Positions 23,810 through 37,100 of a stretch of 64,000 nt of DNA are shown piece after piece. The position numbers were made by a program, and so were the translations under genes. Source of the stretch: Diphasiastrum complanatum (Eukaryota > Streptophyta > Lycopodiopsida > Lycopodiales > Lycopodiaceae). Every line of letters starts with the position of its first letter. Position 1 is the first letter of the stretch. The stretch is taken from NCBI GenBank assembly GCA_029204225.1, contig CM055096.1:57611600-57675599 (forward strand). The letters run 5' to 3'. Below the pieces are notes generated by a model. It saw only the letters and a list, made by a program, of their open reading frames with translations. It was not told the origin of the DNA and searched no databases.

Positions 23810-24313
23810 CTCACAGGTTTCAGTGGATTTCAAGAATTTCTATGATAGAGAACCACATCCTGGTAAGAAACTTGAAGAATCTATTGAGCATATCTGGAAT
23901 TGTCAACTTGCAGCTTCACCTTCTTTATTTAATGGCTCTAAGTTTAGGTACGGAGGCTTTCATATGATTTGATGGTGAGGGAGACTTGGAAAAGCCACAA
24001 AATTTGTGCATTCATCTTGGCCTCAAAGATTACAAGACATTTGTTGGAACAAACTTGTCGCATAAATGGCAGCATTTTCTTGTTCCTGTTGAAGAAGATG
24101 TGACCAGATGCAGGCACACTGCAAGTCCACTTGGCAATGGAGCAATTGTTGAGACTGCAGATTCACGGATTCTTTTATTACAGCGAAGTGTTAATGTTCG
24201 CGAATTCCCTGGTCATGTTGTCTTTCCAGGTGGTCATTCTGAGCCTGATGAGGTTGGTAACCAAATCTGATGCTTCTGGGAGTTTGTCAAAGATGAACAA
24301 TGAGCAGGTACAA
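23810..24313 (+). pseudogene. NUDT9-like Nudix hydrolase fragment
   Basis: After a CTCACAG acceptor the text reads VSVDFKNFYDREPHPGKKLE, then SIEHIWNCQLAASPSLFNGS and KFRYGG. A one-base frame change near 23965 leads to LCIHLGLKDYKTFVGTNLSH, then SPLGNGAIVETADSRILLLQ and FPGHVVFPGGHSEPDE. A second frame change gives TKSDASGSLSKMNNEQ, ending at CAG|GTACAA. This follows plant NUDT9-like proteins in order, but the Nudix box has only its first half (GGHSEPDE); the REVxEExG half and later exons are absent. Both frame changes and the truncation mark it as a captured or decayed fragment. Intact relatives hydrolyse nucleoside-diphosphate derivatives. Confidence 0.8.
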
Positions 24314-24719
24314 AAACGATCACCTCTATTCTGAAAACTTGGGAGGAAATGTTGGAAATAGGCCAATACTAGTTTATGGAAATTCGTGAAGAACTCGTAG
24401 CTGAAATCGTATGAATTCGCAGGGGCAGGACTTGTGAAGAAATCGTGGTAGGGTGGATTCGTGGAGTCGTCGTCAGGGGAATCGTCAGGAGAATTCGTGG
24501 ACTCGTGGAGGATTTGCCAGGGAGAGGTGAGGTTGGAGCTGAATGGGCGTGGGCGCGTGGCAGGGTAGGATTAGGGTTGTAGGTAGATGGGGTTAGGTCT
24601 ATTTAGGTTTTCTTAATTTTTTTTAAGATTAAACTTCGAAATGGAAAAATTGAAAAAAATTTACAAGAGGCACCGAAGTTCAAATTTGAAGTGTTGAAGT
24701 GATTATCTCTTGCTTGTAA

Positions 24720-25220
24720 TTTTTTTTTTTCCAAAATTTTGGCCAAATCATAACTTCTTCAATATTGATTCAAATCACAAACCTCAGTACCTCTGAAAAG
24801 CTAATAACAAGCTCTATTAGCCTATAGAATCAGATCAATGATTGAATGTGATTCGATAGGTCAAATCTACAACAGAACAAGTTTAAAAATTTTGAAAAAA
24901 AAAACTAACAAAACTAGAGCTAGGAATCAAGATTTGTCATAACTTTTTGGATACTAATCCAAATGACCTGCCATATGGATCAGATCAAAGCTAAAACAAT
25001 GCTCTAAAATCCTATGGATAGAAACTTGAGATTAAAGCTCAAATCAAATCTAAAAAATGCAAACAAAGTGAAATGAAAATTTTAGTCACCTATTTTGACA
25101 GCTTTTGGGAAAAGTGCAATAACTTTTGCATCTCTTACCCAAATGCCTTGCAAATTGGTGCAAATGAAAGCTGAAACAAAGCTCTACAAATCTATAGAAT
25201 CAAATTAGAAATGAAAAACG
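24720..25220. repeat. Degenerate tandem repeat, about 190-bp unit, three copies
   Basis: Each copy has ATAACTT followed by ATxxAAAT-type sequence, then AAGCTxAxAxCAAxGCTCTA and a CTATxGAATC-type word. Copies start near 24748, 24938 and 25128. It lies inside the presumed internal region of the LTR element at 25375. Confidence 0.5.
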
Positions 25221-25357
25221 AAATTGAATGTCAAAAATTGGTCTGAGCAAACCTAAAAATTTCAAACTTAAAAATTAGCAAAAAGAAAGCTACAAATGCA
25301 ATAAACTTATCAAATCTAATGAAATTCACATAAAATTATCATGAATTTAAGATCTAT

Positions 25358-25369
25358 GCTCTGATACCA
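25358..25369 (-). other. Primer-binding site (tRNA-iMet)
   Basis: Minus strand TGGTATCAGAGC, a perfect match to the usual plant initiator-Met primer-binding site. Confidence 0.75.
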
Positions 25370-25374
25370 AGAAA

Positions 25375-25827
25375 TGTCATGTGCCAAATCCAAAACTAAT
25401 AGCAATAATAATGAAGTAAAACTAATAACAAGAAAATAACAAGACAATCATAATAGTATATCAATGGAAAACTAGAAACATGGAGATCTTAATGAAATTA
25501 CATTAGCAATGAAAAGAAGAGTACAATCAATGGAAATGGAGCATTGATTATGTGGATAGGGCACATAAGACCTAGCAATGGAGATCCCTATGACTTACAT
25601 TCACAAGGAAGCTAGAAGCTCTCACTTGCAAATGAGCCAAAAAATTCCACAAAATGATATCTTTTGCCTAGTTATAGACAATGCTCTCACTTAACTATCT
25701 TGAGAGATAGTTAACCCTTGTTAAGTATTATTTATTCTTAAGGCCAATAGCTCCTTTTGGGCCTACAAAGCTTGCAATGGATATTATATTGCCTTGAAAA
25801 CCACTGATGTACTAAAAGTACATGACA
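25375..25827 (-). repeat. LTR of a small retroelement (5' LTR, minus strand)
   Basis: 453 bp with 7-bp terminal inverted repeats (TGTCATG...CATGACA), followed on the minus strand, after a 5-bp gap, by a perfect tRNA-iMet primer-binding site. No coding region follows (24350-25357) and no matching second LTR was found, so this looks like a TRIM-like or truncated element. Confidence 0.6.
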
Positions 25828-27265
25828 TTAAAAGTGAAGATAAATGTATGCATGATTTGATACATAAATATACCTGCATGTTTGCAAATTAATTACAACT
25901 TTACATCTAAAAGCTCTGTGTTTGTAAACTAAACATGTATGGACAATGTTGGACTAGAGAAAAATATGCTGGAATTTACTTAAACAAAATTTAAAGCAAT
26001 TCGAAATTTTGATATGTTTAATAATAGAAGAATATTGTGCTTAGATTGGGTTTATAATGGATATTAACAACTCAAATTACATCAAAAATTGAAAGTAGTT
26101 GCTCTTTTTCACATCAATCTAACTCTATTACTTCCAAGTGTAGATATAATCATGTAAAGTCTATATACTTCATTGCAATTTATTTGATATTCTATCTTGT
26201 AGTTGGCTTTGGAGGAAATTCACTCAGTGGTTTGTCAACTTATTCAATATTCTATCTAACTTAATTAAACATGTGATAATTAGATGGTATTGTATTATTA
26301 GGCCAACCTCCCACATACTTTTTGACACAACATTTTATGTATAACATCATTCTCAATTCCATCAAACAATTTGTATGGCTTTCTTCTCAACAATCAAGTG
26401 CTTATTTTTTGTGTTATGGATTTCTAATGGTTGTCCAGTCAATAAGGTGCACAAAATTTTAATAGGTGGACTAGGCTATAATCTAGATAGTACCTTTTGG
26501 TGCTCTCTATTTGGTCATAAAGTATCATTGCGGGATGCATTGGGCCTATATTCCTAATTAATTCATGCTCTCATATTTTAATTTTACAAACATAATGACC
26601 CAAGGATAATTGGATAAAAGGAATGACTAAATATCATTACGCCATTTTTCTCTAAGGCTCCAAAAAAATATAGTCACATAGTTGATAAACACAAACATTC
26701 TTCCTCTCCATTCCAAAATTCCAATTGCACAAAGAAATACGATTATATATCCCTATGAAGGTTGCTCAAAGAGATTGCACAATAGTAACAAGTCACCACT
26801 TAAAACGGTTCGACTACCAATGGATTGCCCATGTGGAATAGCTTATGACTAGCATGATTGGTGCAACACTATGTCTAAGTCGAATCAATAAACATAGAGC
26901 CACACCTACCAATATGAATGAAATATTACACCTTTGTGCACATGCACAAACTCATCAAAAGCATGTTCAATATAGAATCTACTGCATATTGAGCATGACT
27001 ATATTTGTGAACATATAAGCGGAGTCGTGAGTTGTTCTCAATAACGTCTTAATGAATGAACTTTCAAACAAGTAGAATGCCTTGCTTTTGACAGACAGGG
27101 TATGCCTTTTAGGATGCTAGAAAAACATAAAAAAAGTGTCTAAATTAACCAACTAACTATGAAATGCATGGTACATGGGGCTGAATGAGACACGGCTTAA
27201 AGCTCCTCCTCCTACCCTTGGCATGCCAATGACAGCTTCAAAGTAGAGAGTAACAAACACTTTCA
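25828..27265. other. Intergenic region 3' of the DGK gene
   Basis: AT-rich, with no open frame of interest. The DGK 3' UTR should lie just left of 27266. No polyadenylation signal could be assigned with confidence. Confidence 0.4.
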
Positions 27266-27427
27266 TCATTTAGCAACAAGCATGGTGGACTGGACAGGGA
27301 CCCTGTTGATTTCCACAATGGTTGGCTTACCATCCGAATTGAGTGGATGCCTCCATGGCTCACCATCCATTTGCATGTATATTCGAGAACGATTATTACC
27401 TTGAAGCTCCAAGCGCAAAGCTTCAGC
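27266..27427 (-). CDS. DGK exon 12 (last)
   Basis: [20 protein letters not shown], then [10 protein letters not shown] and a C-terminus ending MLVAK before TGA (27268-27266). Acceptor CCCAG. Confidence 0.9.
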   Translation of the reverse strand, partial: AEALRLELQGNNRSRIYMQMDGEPWRHPLNSDGKPTIVEINRVPVQSTMLVAK

Positions 27428-30400
27428 CTGGGAACATAACTTCAGAGCTCAAAAAAGATGACATTCAAGCAAATTGAATCACTTTATGCCACAGAATGAT
27501 CTTCGGGAATAGAAATAACACATTATAATGAAGTGCTGGCAAATGTACGACTTTGAAAGTTCTAGTCTGTGTAGAGATCAATCAGAGTAACAGGAACCCA
27601 CACTGGAGGAGACATCAAAAGTAAGTTGCAAAAGAACCGTGTTACATAAAGAGGTGTGGACCTGGCAAAGGCGCTTGGCAGTCAGAAGACTGATCATGAT
27701 AAATGCTGTGTCCCAACCATTGCGCAGGCCAAAAACTTCAAGCAACCCATCGTCAGACTTTGCATCCACTAGCCCCTTCTGCATTTGGCCCAACAGTTGC
27801 TTGTTAGGAACTACACGACACTCACGAGCGAGCCAAAATAATTGCTAGTGTAAGTGCAGAGACTGAAAATACACATTCATAGGAAAATTGACAAGCTCAG
27901 TATCGTAAAGATCCAGATCCTGTTTTGCAACAAAGTGGACATCCAATCCTTCCAGACTTTGATTCCATAATAACCAGACTACCTTCTTCATGCTTTTTGC
28001 AGTTGGCAAACCCCAAGGATTACTGCCTCCACCATAACTTTGCAAATTGCAGATGACAACAGCCCGCACGCTGTCCAAAACCATGAGCCAACCGTTAAGC
28101 ACCGTAACTCCTTCAATTCCTCTTTTTAAAAGTCATCTAGGTGCTGAAAGATGATCTTCAAAGTCGTAGTCTATCTACATGTATTTTGTTGCTGATTCAA
28201 AAACAATTGTGTTCTTGCTTATGAGATTTCAAGGCATTCTAACAGAGAACTTTTGTGTGAGGTTTAATGGTATTCTAACAGAGAACTGAAACATCGCCGC
28301 ATGAAGCCGGTTACAATAACTGATGACATGAGCATCCTAAAAAATACCTTGAAGGGATATGAACTTCCTCCCAATCACCTGTGGTGCTCTGTTTTCTTTG
28401 AATATGTAGCCGCAGAACTTTATTCACTCCTCTGTTACACGAATTTATTAGGCCATGCCCAGAGTGAGAATAAACCATTAAATTCACTTTATCAAACGAT
28501 AGGCATACCATTGTCATATGTAAATATAACATCATACAAGGCGATAGCCAAGGTTACATGAGATAAGGGCTTTGACAGCCTAATGAGGAGTTCCTATGAT
28601 CAAGTTTTGAAATCTCGCTGATTAGCTACGATAAAACATTGCCAAGCTCATCAACCTTGCGCGGGGATTTGCAGAACAAGGGGTGCAGAACCAGCCTTGC
28701 CAACAGGTGTAACCAGAGTAAATTATCTGCAAGCAAAAAGTAACAACGCAATGAAGACTGAACAGTCACTTGAAGCTCCCCCACATAGGTTCCCTCAAAA
28801 ACACTACAAAGTTCTACCTAAAATCTCTCCAAGAAGCACCAGTGCAAAGCAATGAGCTAAGAATCTTTACTTTATTGGAAACAGGGCCCCGTGCAATCCA
28901 TGGTGCCTTGTTGCGCAACTCATGGAATCCGTATGCAACCTGTGCATCCATCCCTGCCCAAAAAGATAATTCATGTCACTCTATAATGCTAAAGGTACAA
29001 AGGCACAATATCTTCTTAACTTTGTCAAGCATTAGGCAACTTCTGTCAAAAAACTCAAAATTCCAGCAAGTCAAAACTTCAATAGAAATTCCAGGAGATA
29101 TATTGTTTGCACATGCCAAAGAAAGACTAGCAATTTGTATGTTCTCACTTCATGGGGTCCATTAACAAAGCTCAGACCTTGACTGCTTCATGCCTATAAA
29201 GGACCAGCGTTAAGGCATCTCCCCACTCACAGAATGATCTAGATGCACCTCATTTTTGCTGACATAAAGCTTCAGAAATCATAACAACAAAAATCATAAG
29301 ATATGCAACAAATTTCCGTTTAGTAGAAATTGTGTTAAGATACTCAATTGTCTAGAATCTCTGGATTGAGATATTTTGCTGGAAGCAAACAGCAAAGTTT
29401 TTAGCTGCCACGACAAGCCAATGGTATCGCTCTCATTTACCCAATGACAAGGCCATCCATGTTCTAGCCCTTTGCTTGAGAATACAGATTCATCATTCCT
29501 CCCACAAAGAGTGCTAGGTAGGACTAAAAGAGGAGCGGGCATATTTTCTACTTATGATGGCTCCCTAGGGTCTTTGACCAATCTCCCCATAAGAATTTCT
29601 AGATTCAACCAATTGTATTTCTATGGTCACTATCTTCACCAAAATCATTGCTATGATCAATGTCTACATCCAGTACAAATTCTTAACAAAACACTTCATT
29701 ACGGACATCATTTGTGTTGACCAAGTTAGTAGACTGGTCATTGACATTGCGAGATAAGTCCATATATATAAGTTTTTGAGAACGTTTTTGAGATAAGTTC
29801 TGGGCAAAAACGTTCTCAAAAAAAGTGTTTCTGGATCCAGAATCGATGGAAAAAAACAAAAACAGAAATTAAAGAATTCATTGGGATTTGCAAAGTCCAA
29901 CAAGGATTGATGCACCTAAACTGGACCACATTGTACCCAAAACAATCCTAAACCTACATAAATGTATTGCCCTTAATTAATTCTTTAATTTGATACTCAT
30001 ATTACCCACAAAAAGCAAAAAAAAAAACATTTTTGAGCAACGCTCTCCCATTTCAGAAATGCGATCCAGAATTGCGATTTGGACAGCGATCCGAATCACA
30101 CCCCCAAATCGCTTGGGGGTCCGATTAGCATATTTTTTTTCTTTCTGTAAATACATTCAATATGGGTATCCGTAGAAAAAGAAAACATAGAAGATTAAGA
30201 GTGAATGCGTTCCCGGTAGTTTCAGCCTATTTTCAGGTTCAATTTCAAAACACTATAGGTCCAATTCCAGTACATTTCAGGTCAAAGGATTACGAGTGAA
30301 TGCGTTTCTAGTGTTTCTGCCTACTCGCAAGTTTAATTTCAGCATATTATAGGTCCAATTCCAATACATTTCAGGTCAAATTTTTTTTCGAGAAGCAAAA

Positions 30401-30985
30401 AGATTTTGCGATTCGCTGAATCGAATCGTGATTCTGCCTGAATAGCAATTCCAGTGACTATGTATTATATATATATGTACATATATCTAAGGAAGCGGAC
30501 GCTGGGCGCAAACGCGCCCGGGACACACGTCCGGGGATGCGTCCGGACGAGGAGGGTCCGGACCGGATGCGGGCTTTTCGTGTCCGCGTCCGGCGCCCAG
30601 ACCCGGACTCGGGGTCGGACGCGTCCTATTTTTTTTTTTTTAAATTTCTGGACGCGTCCAGTGTCCGGGATGCGTACGCATCCGGGCCCTGGACACGTTT
30701 TTTAATAATTAAAAAAAAAAAACAGAAAGGCCGCACGCGGGCAGCGGAACAGTCTGCAGAAAGAGAGAGCGAGAGAGGAGAGAAAGAGCGCGGGAGAGAG
30801 AGTTATGGTGAGAGAGAGAGAGAGAGAGACATGGTGAGTGGGGGTTTGAGAGTGAGAGAGAGTGTGCATGTGGGTGGGTGAGGGTGTGGTGATTTGTGTG
30901 GGTGTGTGTGTGTGTTTTGAGTTTATTTGTGTGTGCATGTGTGTGTGTGAGTTGATTTGTGTGTGCATGTGTGTGTGTGGTGATT

Positions 30986-31047
<62 letters not shown>

Positions 31048-31125
31048 TGTGTGAGAGAGAGGATTTGTGTGTTTGTGTGTATGAGTTTAGAATTTTAGGT
31101 TTGCGTGCTTGGGTTTAGGGTTTGG

Positions 31126-31174
<49 letters not shown>

Positions 31175-34100
31175 CGCTCGTCCATTTGGGATGAGGTGGA
31201 GTTGTTGCCCGACAAAAATTGGCGTTGCCCTTTTTGTCAAAAGTAGTTCACAGGGAACGCCTCTCGGGTCCGAGCACATTTGGGGGGATTGCGAGTCCGA
31301 CCCACAGGGGGACGCTACGGGATCGGTGTTTGTATGGTCATCCCCTCTGCGGAGAGGGCTCGCATTCTCGAGACATATTCTAAGCCAGGTGCTGAGGCCG
31401 GCGAGCCATCCACAGATGCCGCGGAATCCACTTCCACTGGTGCACTCACTTCTACCGCCACCGCCCCCGCCACTACCTCCGCACCCGCCACCACCTCCGC
31501 CACCCCCACCCCCTCCGTCAATACTCCCCATGGATCCACAGCCTCCACTGCTGCACCTACGCCTGTGCCACCACCTTCAGATCTGCACCGTTCGTCCGCA
31601 TCCTCCGCTTCCGCACCTACACCTATGCCACCACCTCCAGATCCGCATCGTCCATCCACATCCCAAGGCACCAGACAGATGTCCATGCCGAGATCTTTTG
31701 GAGAGGGGCAGCACAGAGAGGCCACCAGGAAAATGTTCTATGACCTGAACCTCTTGTTCATCATGGCCTCATCCCGCATCTTTCGAGAAGCTATCTCGAA
31801 AGTTGCAGTCTGCGAGCCTGGGTACACACCACCCACAGCCGATGTGCTTCGCAGCCCTTGCTCCAGGAGCGGATTGCATCCGTCAGAGAGAGACTAGCAT
31901 CGTTGCATGAGGCTTGGGATAGATATGGCTGCTCCATCATGGCTGATGGGTGGACTGATCGTTGTAAACGTCCACTCATCAACGTTATTGTTTCTAGCTG
32001 CTACGGTTCCATGTTCCTCCGTAGCGTCGACGCCTCTGAGGCAGGGAGAGTGCACACGCCCGAGTACATCTACGGCATCATCCGCGCGGCGATAGAGGAG
32101 GTTGGGCCACAACGCGTTGTCTAGGTACAATTTTTTTCATTAGTTGCCTGATCATTTACTGCGCTATGTTGATACAAAGGTTTCATTAGTTTTCGATTGA
32201 TTGCAATGTGTTTCCAAGTTGTGCATTAATCGTATCAACTGTTCGTGATAGGTTGTGACGGACAATGCGTCCAACTGCCGCGGTATGGGGGAGCTTCTTA
32301 TGGCAGAGTACCCCTCCATTGTGTGGACTACATGTGCCGCACACTCATTGGACCTCCTCCTGCATTCCATCGGGCACCTGCCTTGGGTCAGTGAGATTCT
32401 CACGAGGGCACTTGCGGTTGTGGACTTCGTCACACACAAGCGCCGCACCACCGCCCTTTTTCGCACGTTCAGCAGGTAAGATGCTACTTATTTTTTGGCT
32501 CGTTTACAATTTTGTTGCACACGCCAATAATTCCAGGGTTTAGGGTTTAGGGATGCGTTGAGATTTTCGTGTGTGCCTCTTATTCCGTTTTTCAATGCAA
32601 GCTCGACCTGAAGAAGCCCGCTCGCACCCGCTTCGCCTTCCAGTTCATCATGCTCGAGCGGCTACACCGGCTCAAGGGTGATTTGCGGCGCATGGCTACT
32701 TTTGCAGAGTTCACGGCCATGGACTTGTCTCAGACCCCGGAGGGCTTGGCCTTCCACGAGATCCTCTTCATGGAGCCCTTCTGGGTTGATATGCAGTAGC
32801 TCATGGACGTCATGCGCCCCAACTACTTTGTTTTGAGGCTCGTTGATCGTGAGGGGGCACGATGGGCCTCATATACGAGTTCATGGACCGCATAGGTGAG
32901 TCTCTCCAGCGTTCTGAGCTGGACCCTGCCAGGTATAACTTTTTCCGTCTCACAAACTTTCCTTCCATTCGCACTCTATTTCGTCTTGGTGCCGCAACAC
33001 GCAATTGTGTAATTGTTGCCTCCACATGGTATGTTCCACAGGTTGCAGCCTATTAGGCGGTTGTGGCGGCGGCAATGGGATAAGTTTCACCGGCCCATTC
33101 ACAGTGTAGCCCACATACTGCATCCGCTGTTTCAAAGCGAGAGGCAGTACGATGATGCAGAGCTGCGTGCGGACTGGTTCTCATACATCCGCCTCCTCAT
33201 AAGCGACACTGGTTTCCGGAGCAGGTTCGAGGAGCAGAGGCTGAGTTACAGGCAAACTCTTGCTCTACCCCGCTTTCGCTCGCTTAACTACCTTTCGCTC
33301 GCTCAATTCAACTTCCCTTCGCTCGCTCAATGTACTCACGCACATCGTTGCTCAATTTCAGGCACTGCCTGGGGCTGTTCGGCGAGGACCTTGCTACTCT
33401 CCGTGAGAACATGCTTATGCCTGTATCATGGTGGGATTGCTACGAGCTGGACAGACAGAGCTGAGGACGCTCGCGTTCCGAGTCCTGTCACAGGTATGCT
33501 ATCTAATCTCATTCATCCAAACAGTTTTCGCATTGTCTCCATAAGGCCGCAACCCACATATGATTCAGACGAGACGATCGACATTGCAGGGGATGGTCCA
33601 CGTGCCCCACGCAGTACTCCCACTCAAATTATGGTTGGACAGAGTTTGCGAGGGAGATAGAGGCTGCCGCCCAGAGACACATCGCTCAAAGACGACTCAG
33701 AACATCACAAACAGGCGGTTCTTCCCAGAGACCCCCTTGTGGAAGAGGGAGACCCCCAGGCAGGAGTGTACCACAGAGGGTTCCTTCCGGCAGACCCAGA
33801 GGCAGGCCAGCCAAGTGTTGTAAAGCTGACTCGGGTGCACCCAGTGTGCCCTGTAAGACTCTAAGGGGTGACGCTCCTCTTGGTCCCAGAGCAAGTTAGA
33901 AAGTCAAGGACTGAGCCTCCGACTTGTGGTGAGCCAGTCAAGTAGTCACAAGTCATGAGCTAGCTCTGGAGCTCGAGTCATGGCCTAGTGAGGAGTCAAG
34001 TTGATTCTGCTGTCGGGACGGCTCCCGGGACCCATGTCCGGGAGCCAGACTGATTCTGCCAGGCTTGCCAGGCTTAATCAGCAAAATAAAAACTAAGTCC

Positions 34101-37100
34101 AGAAAAGCGTGCTTTACCAGAAAGCACTATATTCCAGAACATAGGAGGCGCGCCAAATCACACCAGAACTATAGGGGGAGTCCGGCAGACATGAACTTGG
34201 GCAGCTCAACCAGCGCCAGGAATCCAGTCGCCAGGTCTCAGCTCCCTCTACCAGCACAAGCCAGGTACAATGCCCAGCACGTGTTGGTGGCCCCGAGACC
34301 GGTCAGTCTATGTATGAATGTAACCTCTTCCAGATTTAATAAAGTTGATCCTTGGGGATGATTACCATTTCGGTTTCGCCTCCGGGACTGGTCCAAGTGG
34401 AAGGACCCTTACTACAACCTTTTTGCGTCGCCGGCGCCTAAGGGTCCACGTCACCGACGTGTGGCTTGCCGCTATGCCATTTGGTCAGTTTGGCAACCAC
34501 TATGCCTTGAGTTCCATGTGTGGCTTGTCTTTGCCTTTGGTTACCTTTTGGGGACGGATTCTGAGTTGGCTTTCGGGTTGGTTGGGATTCCAGTTTTCTT
34601 AAGTCTGAATGGTTAAGCTTGTTACGTTTCTAAGTTGGCTTTTACGTAAGTGCATGATGGATGAATGTTAGACTTAAGCGCGTGTTGGGGAAACGGCTCA
34701 AGTCCCAACGCCCTTTGAGGCGCCGGCGCCACATGTGGTATCAGAGCTGACTAGCCGATCAGCTACGCAAGTCTCACAGGGAGGACCACTTTTTGGGATT
34801 TGTCTGGACAGCCGTTGTGCAAGGTGCTGCCCACAGTGTAAGCGCGGGTGCGTCCATGGTCGGGGTGGGTGGTCGGCAGAATGGGGGACTTGATGAGTCA
34901 ATGTGCTGCCCTTGAGGTGTAAGCAAGGTCAGTTCTCGCGGTTCGGGCCTGGCGCCGTCTGCACGTAGGACAGATGAGGCAAAGTGCTGCCTAGGTAGGT
35001 GAAAGCACGGTCTGTGCCTTGTGGGGTGCGGGGTGACATATTCGAACTGTACGGGTTAACCATTGATACAAAGATGCTGCTCGAATTCCCCGTGGGCTAA
35101 TTTTGTGATAGATTTGTGTGGGCGCGGCTAGGCAAAGATCCTACGTCCGGTCTCAAGGGGGATGTGACTTGAGAGGGATCCTCTGTGTTTGCTTCGGTTT
35201 GTTTGTTTGTTTGTTGTGTGCTTGCCCGGACCTGAATAACCCTTGATTCCTACTTGGTTCTCAGGTGATTTGATCATGCTCATTTGAGGAGGAGATACTT
35301 TTGTATTGAAGTTGACTTAATAAAGAAGGAAAAAGAGCTGTGGGCCCCGGTATGCAAAGGGGAGAGCTTTCAAAAAGAGAAGGAAAATAGACTAGTGGAA
35401 GTGCACCTCTTACCAGGATGGATGACCACCTTGATGAATCGTGAGCATTAACAGATGGGGAAGAGCAAGGCCGAGAATATGGCTCCCGTTGCACCAAGAT
35501 GGCACCAGATCCAAATCAAGAAAGAAAGAGCGTATGCACGCCCCAGTGGCACCTCCTCAAGAAGAAATTGGCACCCCTACTGAACCGGCACCAAGAGATG
35601 AACCCGTGCCAGAGGCGCACCAAGACCTCTTTGATGTGAAGATGCGCCAATATCTATCCAGCGCAATGGCGGCTATGCTTAGTGAGGTAAAGAAGGACAG
35701 AGAAATAGAAGGAAAGAATGGCAAGCATCCATGCGAGGGATGCATTCAAAAATGCGCTACGAGAGGAGTTCATACCCAAAGATTCACACATGAGGCTGAG
35801 GGCAGAATTATCAGGACTCAAGCAAAAAGGTTCGCTACGAGAGTACCTGAACAAATTTAGATAGAGCATATGGGTAATTGAAGATATGTCGGAAGCCGAT
35901 AAGACCCACTACCTCTTGTCTGGAATGCAGACATGGACCCGACGAGCGATAGACATCCACATGCCCAATGACTTTAACTCAACTATTCGGGCGGCTGAAA
36001 TGGTTTGCGATTATGAGATCACGTTGGCACCAACTGCTCCCTCAACGGCAACAAAGGTACTAAGTGGATCCAGACCGAGTCCAAGCTTCTTCCCAAGGGG
36101 GGACTCAACTTCAAATGGTAACCAAGCCTCAGGTAGCGTGAACAAATTCCCAGCAAGAACAAAGTTTGGCAACCAAGGCAACAACGGAGGGAATACCTTC
36201 CAGAGGAGGAGCAACTTTGGCCCTACAGCTAGTCATAGCAATAGCTCACCAACAGTGGGCAGTTCCCTACGCTGCTTTAATTGTCAACAGCAAGGTCACT
36301 CGTGGAGGTCGTGCCCCAAACCATTGAATAAACAAATCATGGCGGCGACCGAAGTGTTTGATAAGATGGAAAGAGAGGCGTTTGATCAAGCGGACGGTGA
36401 ACAAGACCCAGAAGTGGATTTGACGGAGTCCGACCTGAATGCCTTACAACAAATAGGGGCACTTGCGGCTTATCGGGAACATCTCATGGCGACTCCTACA
36501 AAAGGATCAAAGTTGTTGTAACTCAAAGGCTGCATCCAAGACAAGATCATTCACTTCATGGTGGATCTGGGAGCATCGCATAACTACTTGTCAAAAAGTT
36601 TGGCAAAGGAATTGGGCATTCAATGTGAAGAAAATGCGACCCCTATCTGTGTGGAGACCGCCAAAGGCACAATGACAACTTGTAGATTGGCAACCAATTT
36701 GCCAATCTCGCTGGGGACTTGGAAAAATCGATTAACGTTCACAGTCTTGAAAATGACTGCCTTCGACGCCATCCTAGGACTAAGCTGGTTTAACGAACAT
36801 GTGGTGGCCTTCCTGGCAAAGGGGGTTAATCTTGTGTTGTTATATAACGGCAGAAAACCTTGTGTCGTCAGAGCTGTGCCAGGAAATCAATTAGAGATGA
36901 ATGATACAACTGAAGCTGAGCCAACGATCCCTTCAAGCCTCATTCACCTCTTCAACGAAGGAGAACCAGCAGAAATCAATCAGGTGACACAAACTCAAAA
37001 GGAGCCACCGGTACCTGCAACGTCCACATTAAAGATGGATCCGAGTGCCGATCCCGAGCTCAAGGAGCTCACCTTGTGCGACCAACGGAAAATCTAGAGT

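Noticed and set aside
31122-31748. 208-codon plus frame rich in proline
   Set aside because: Frame shadow of the hAT BED and linker region read through a GA microsatellite.
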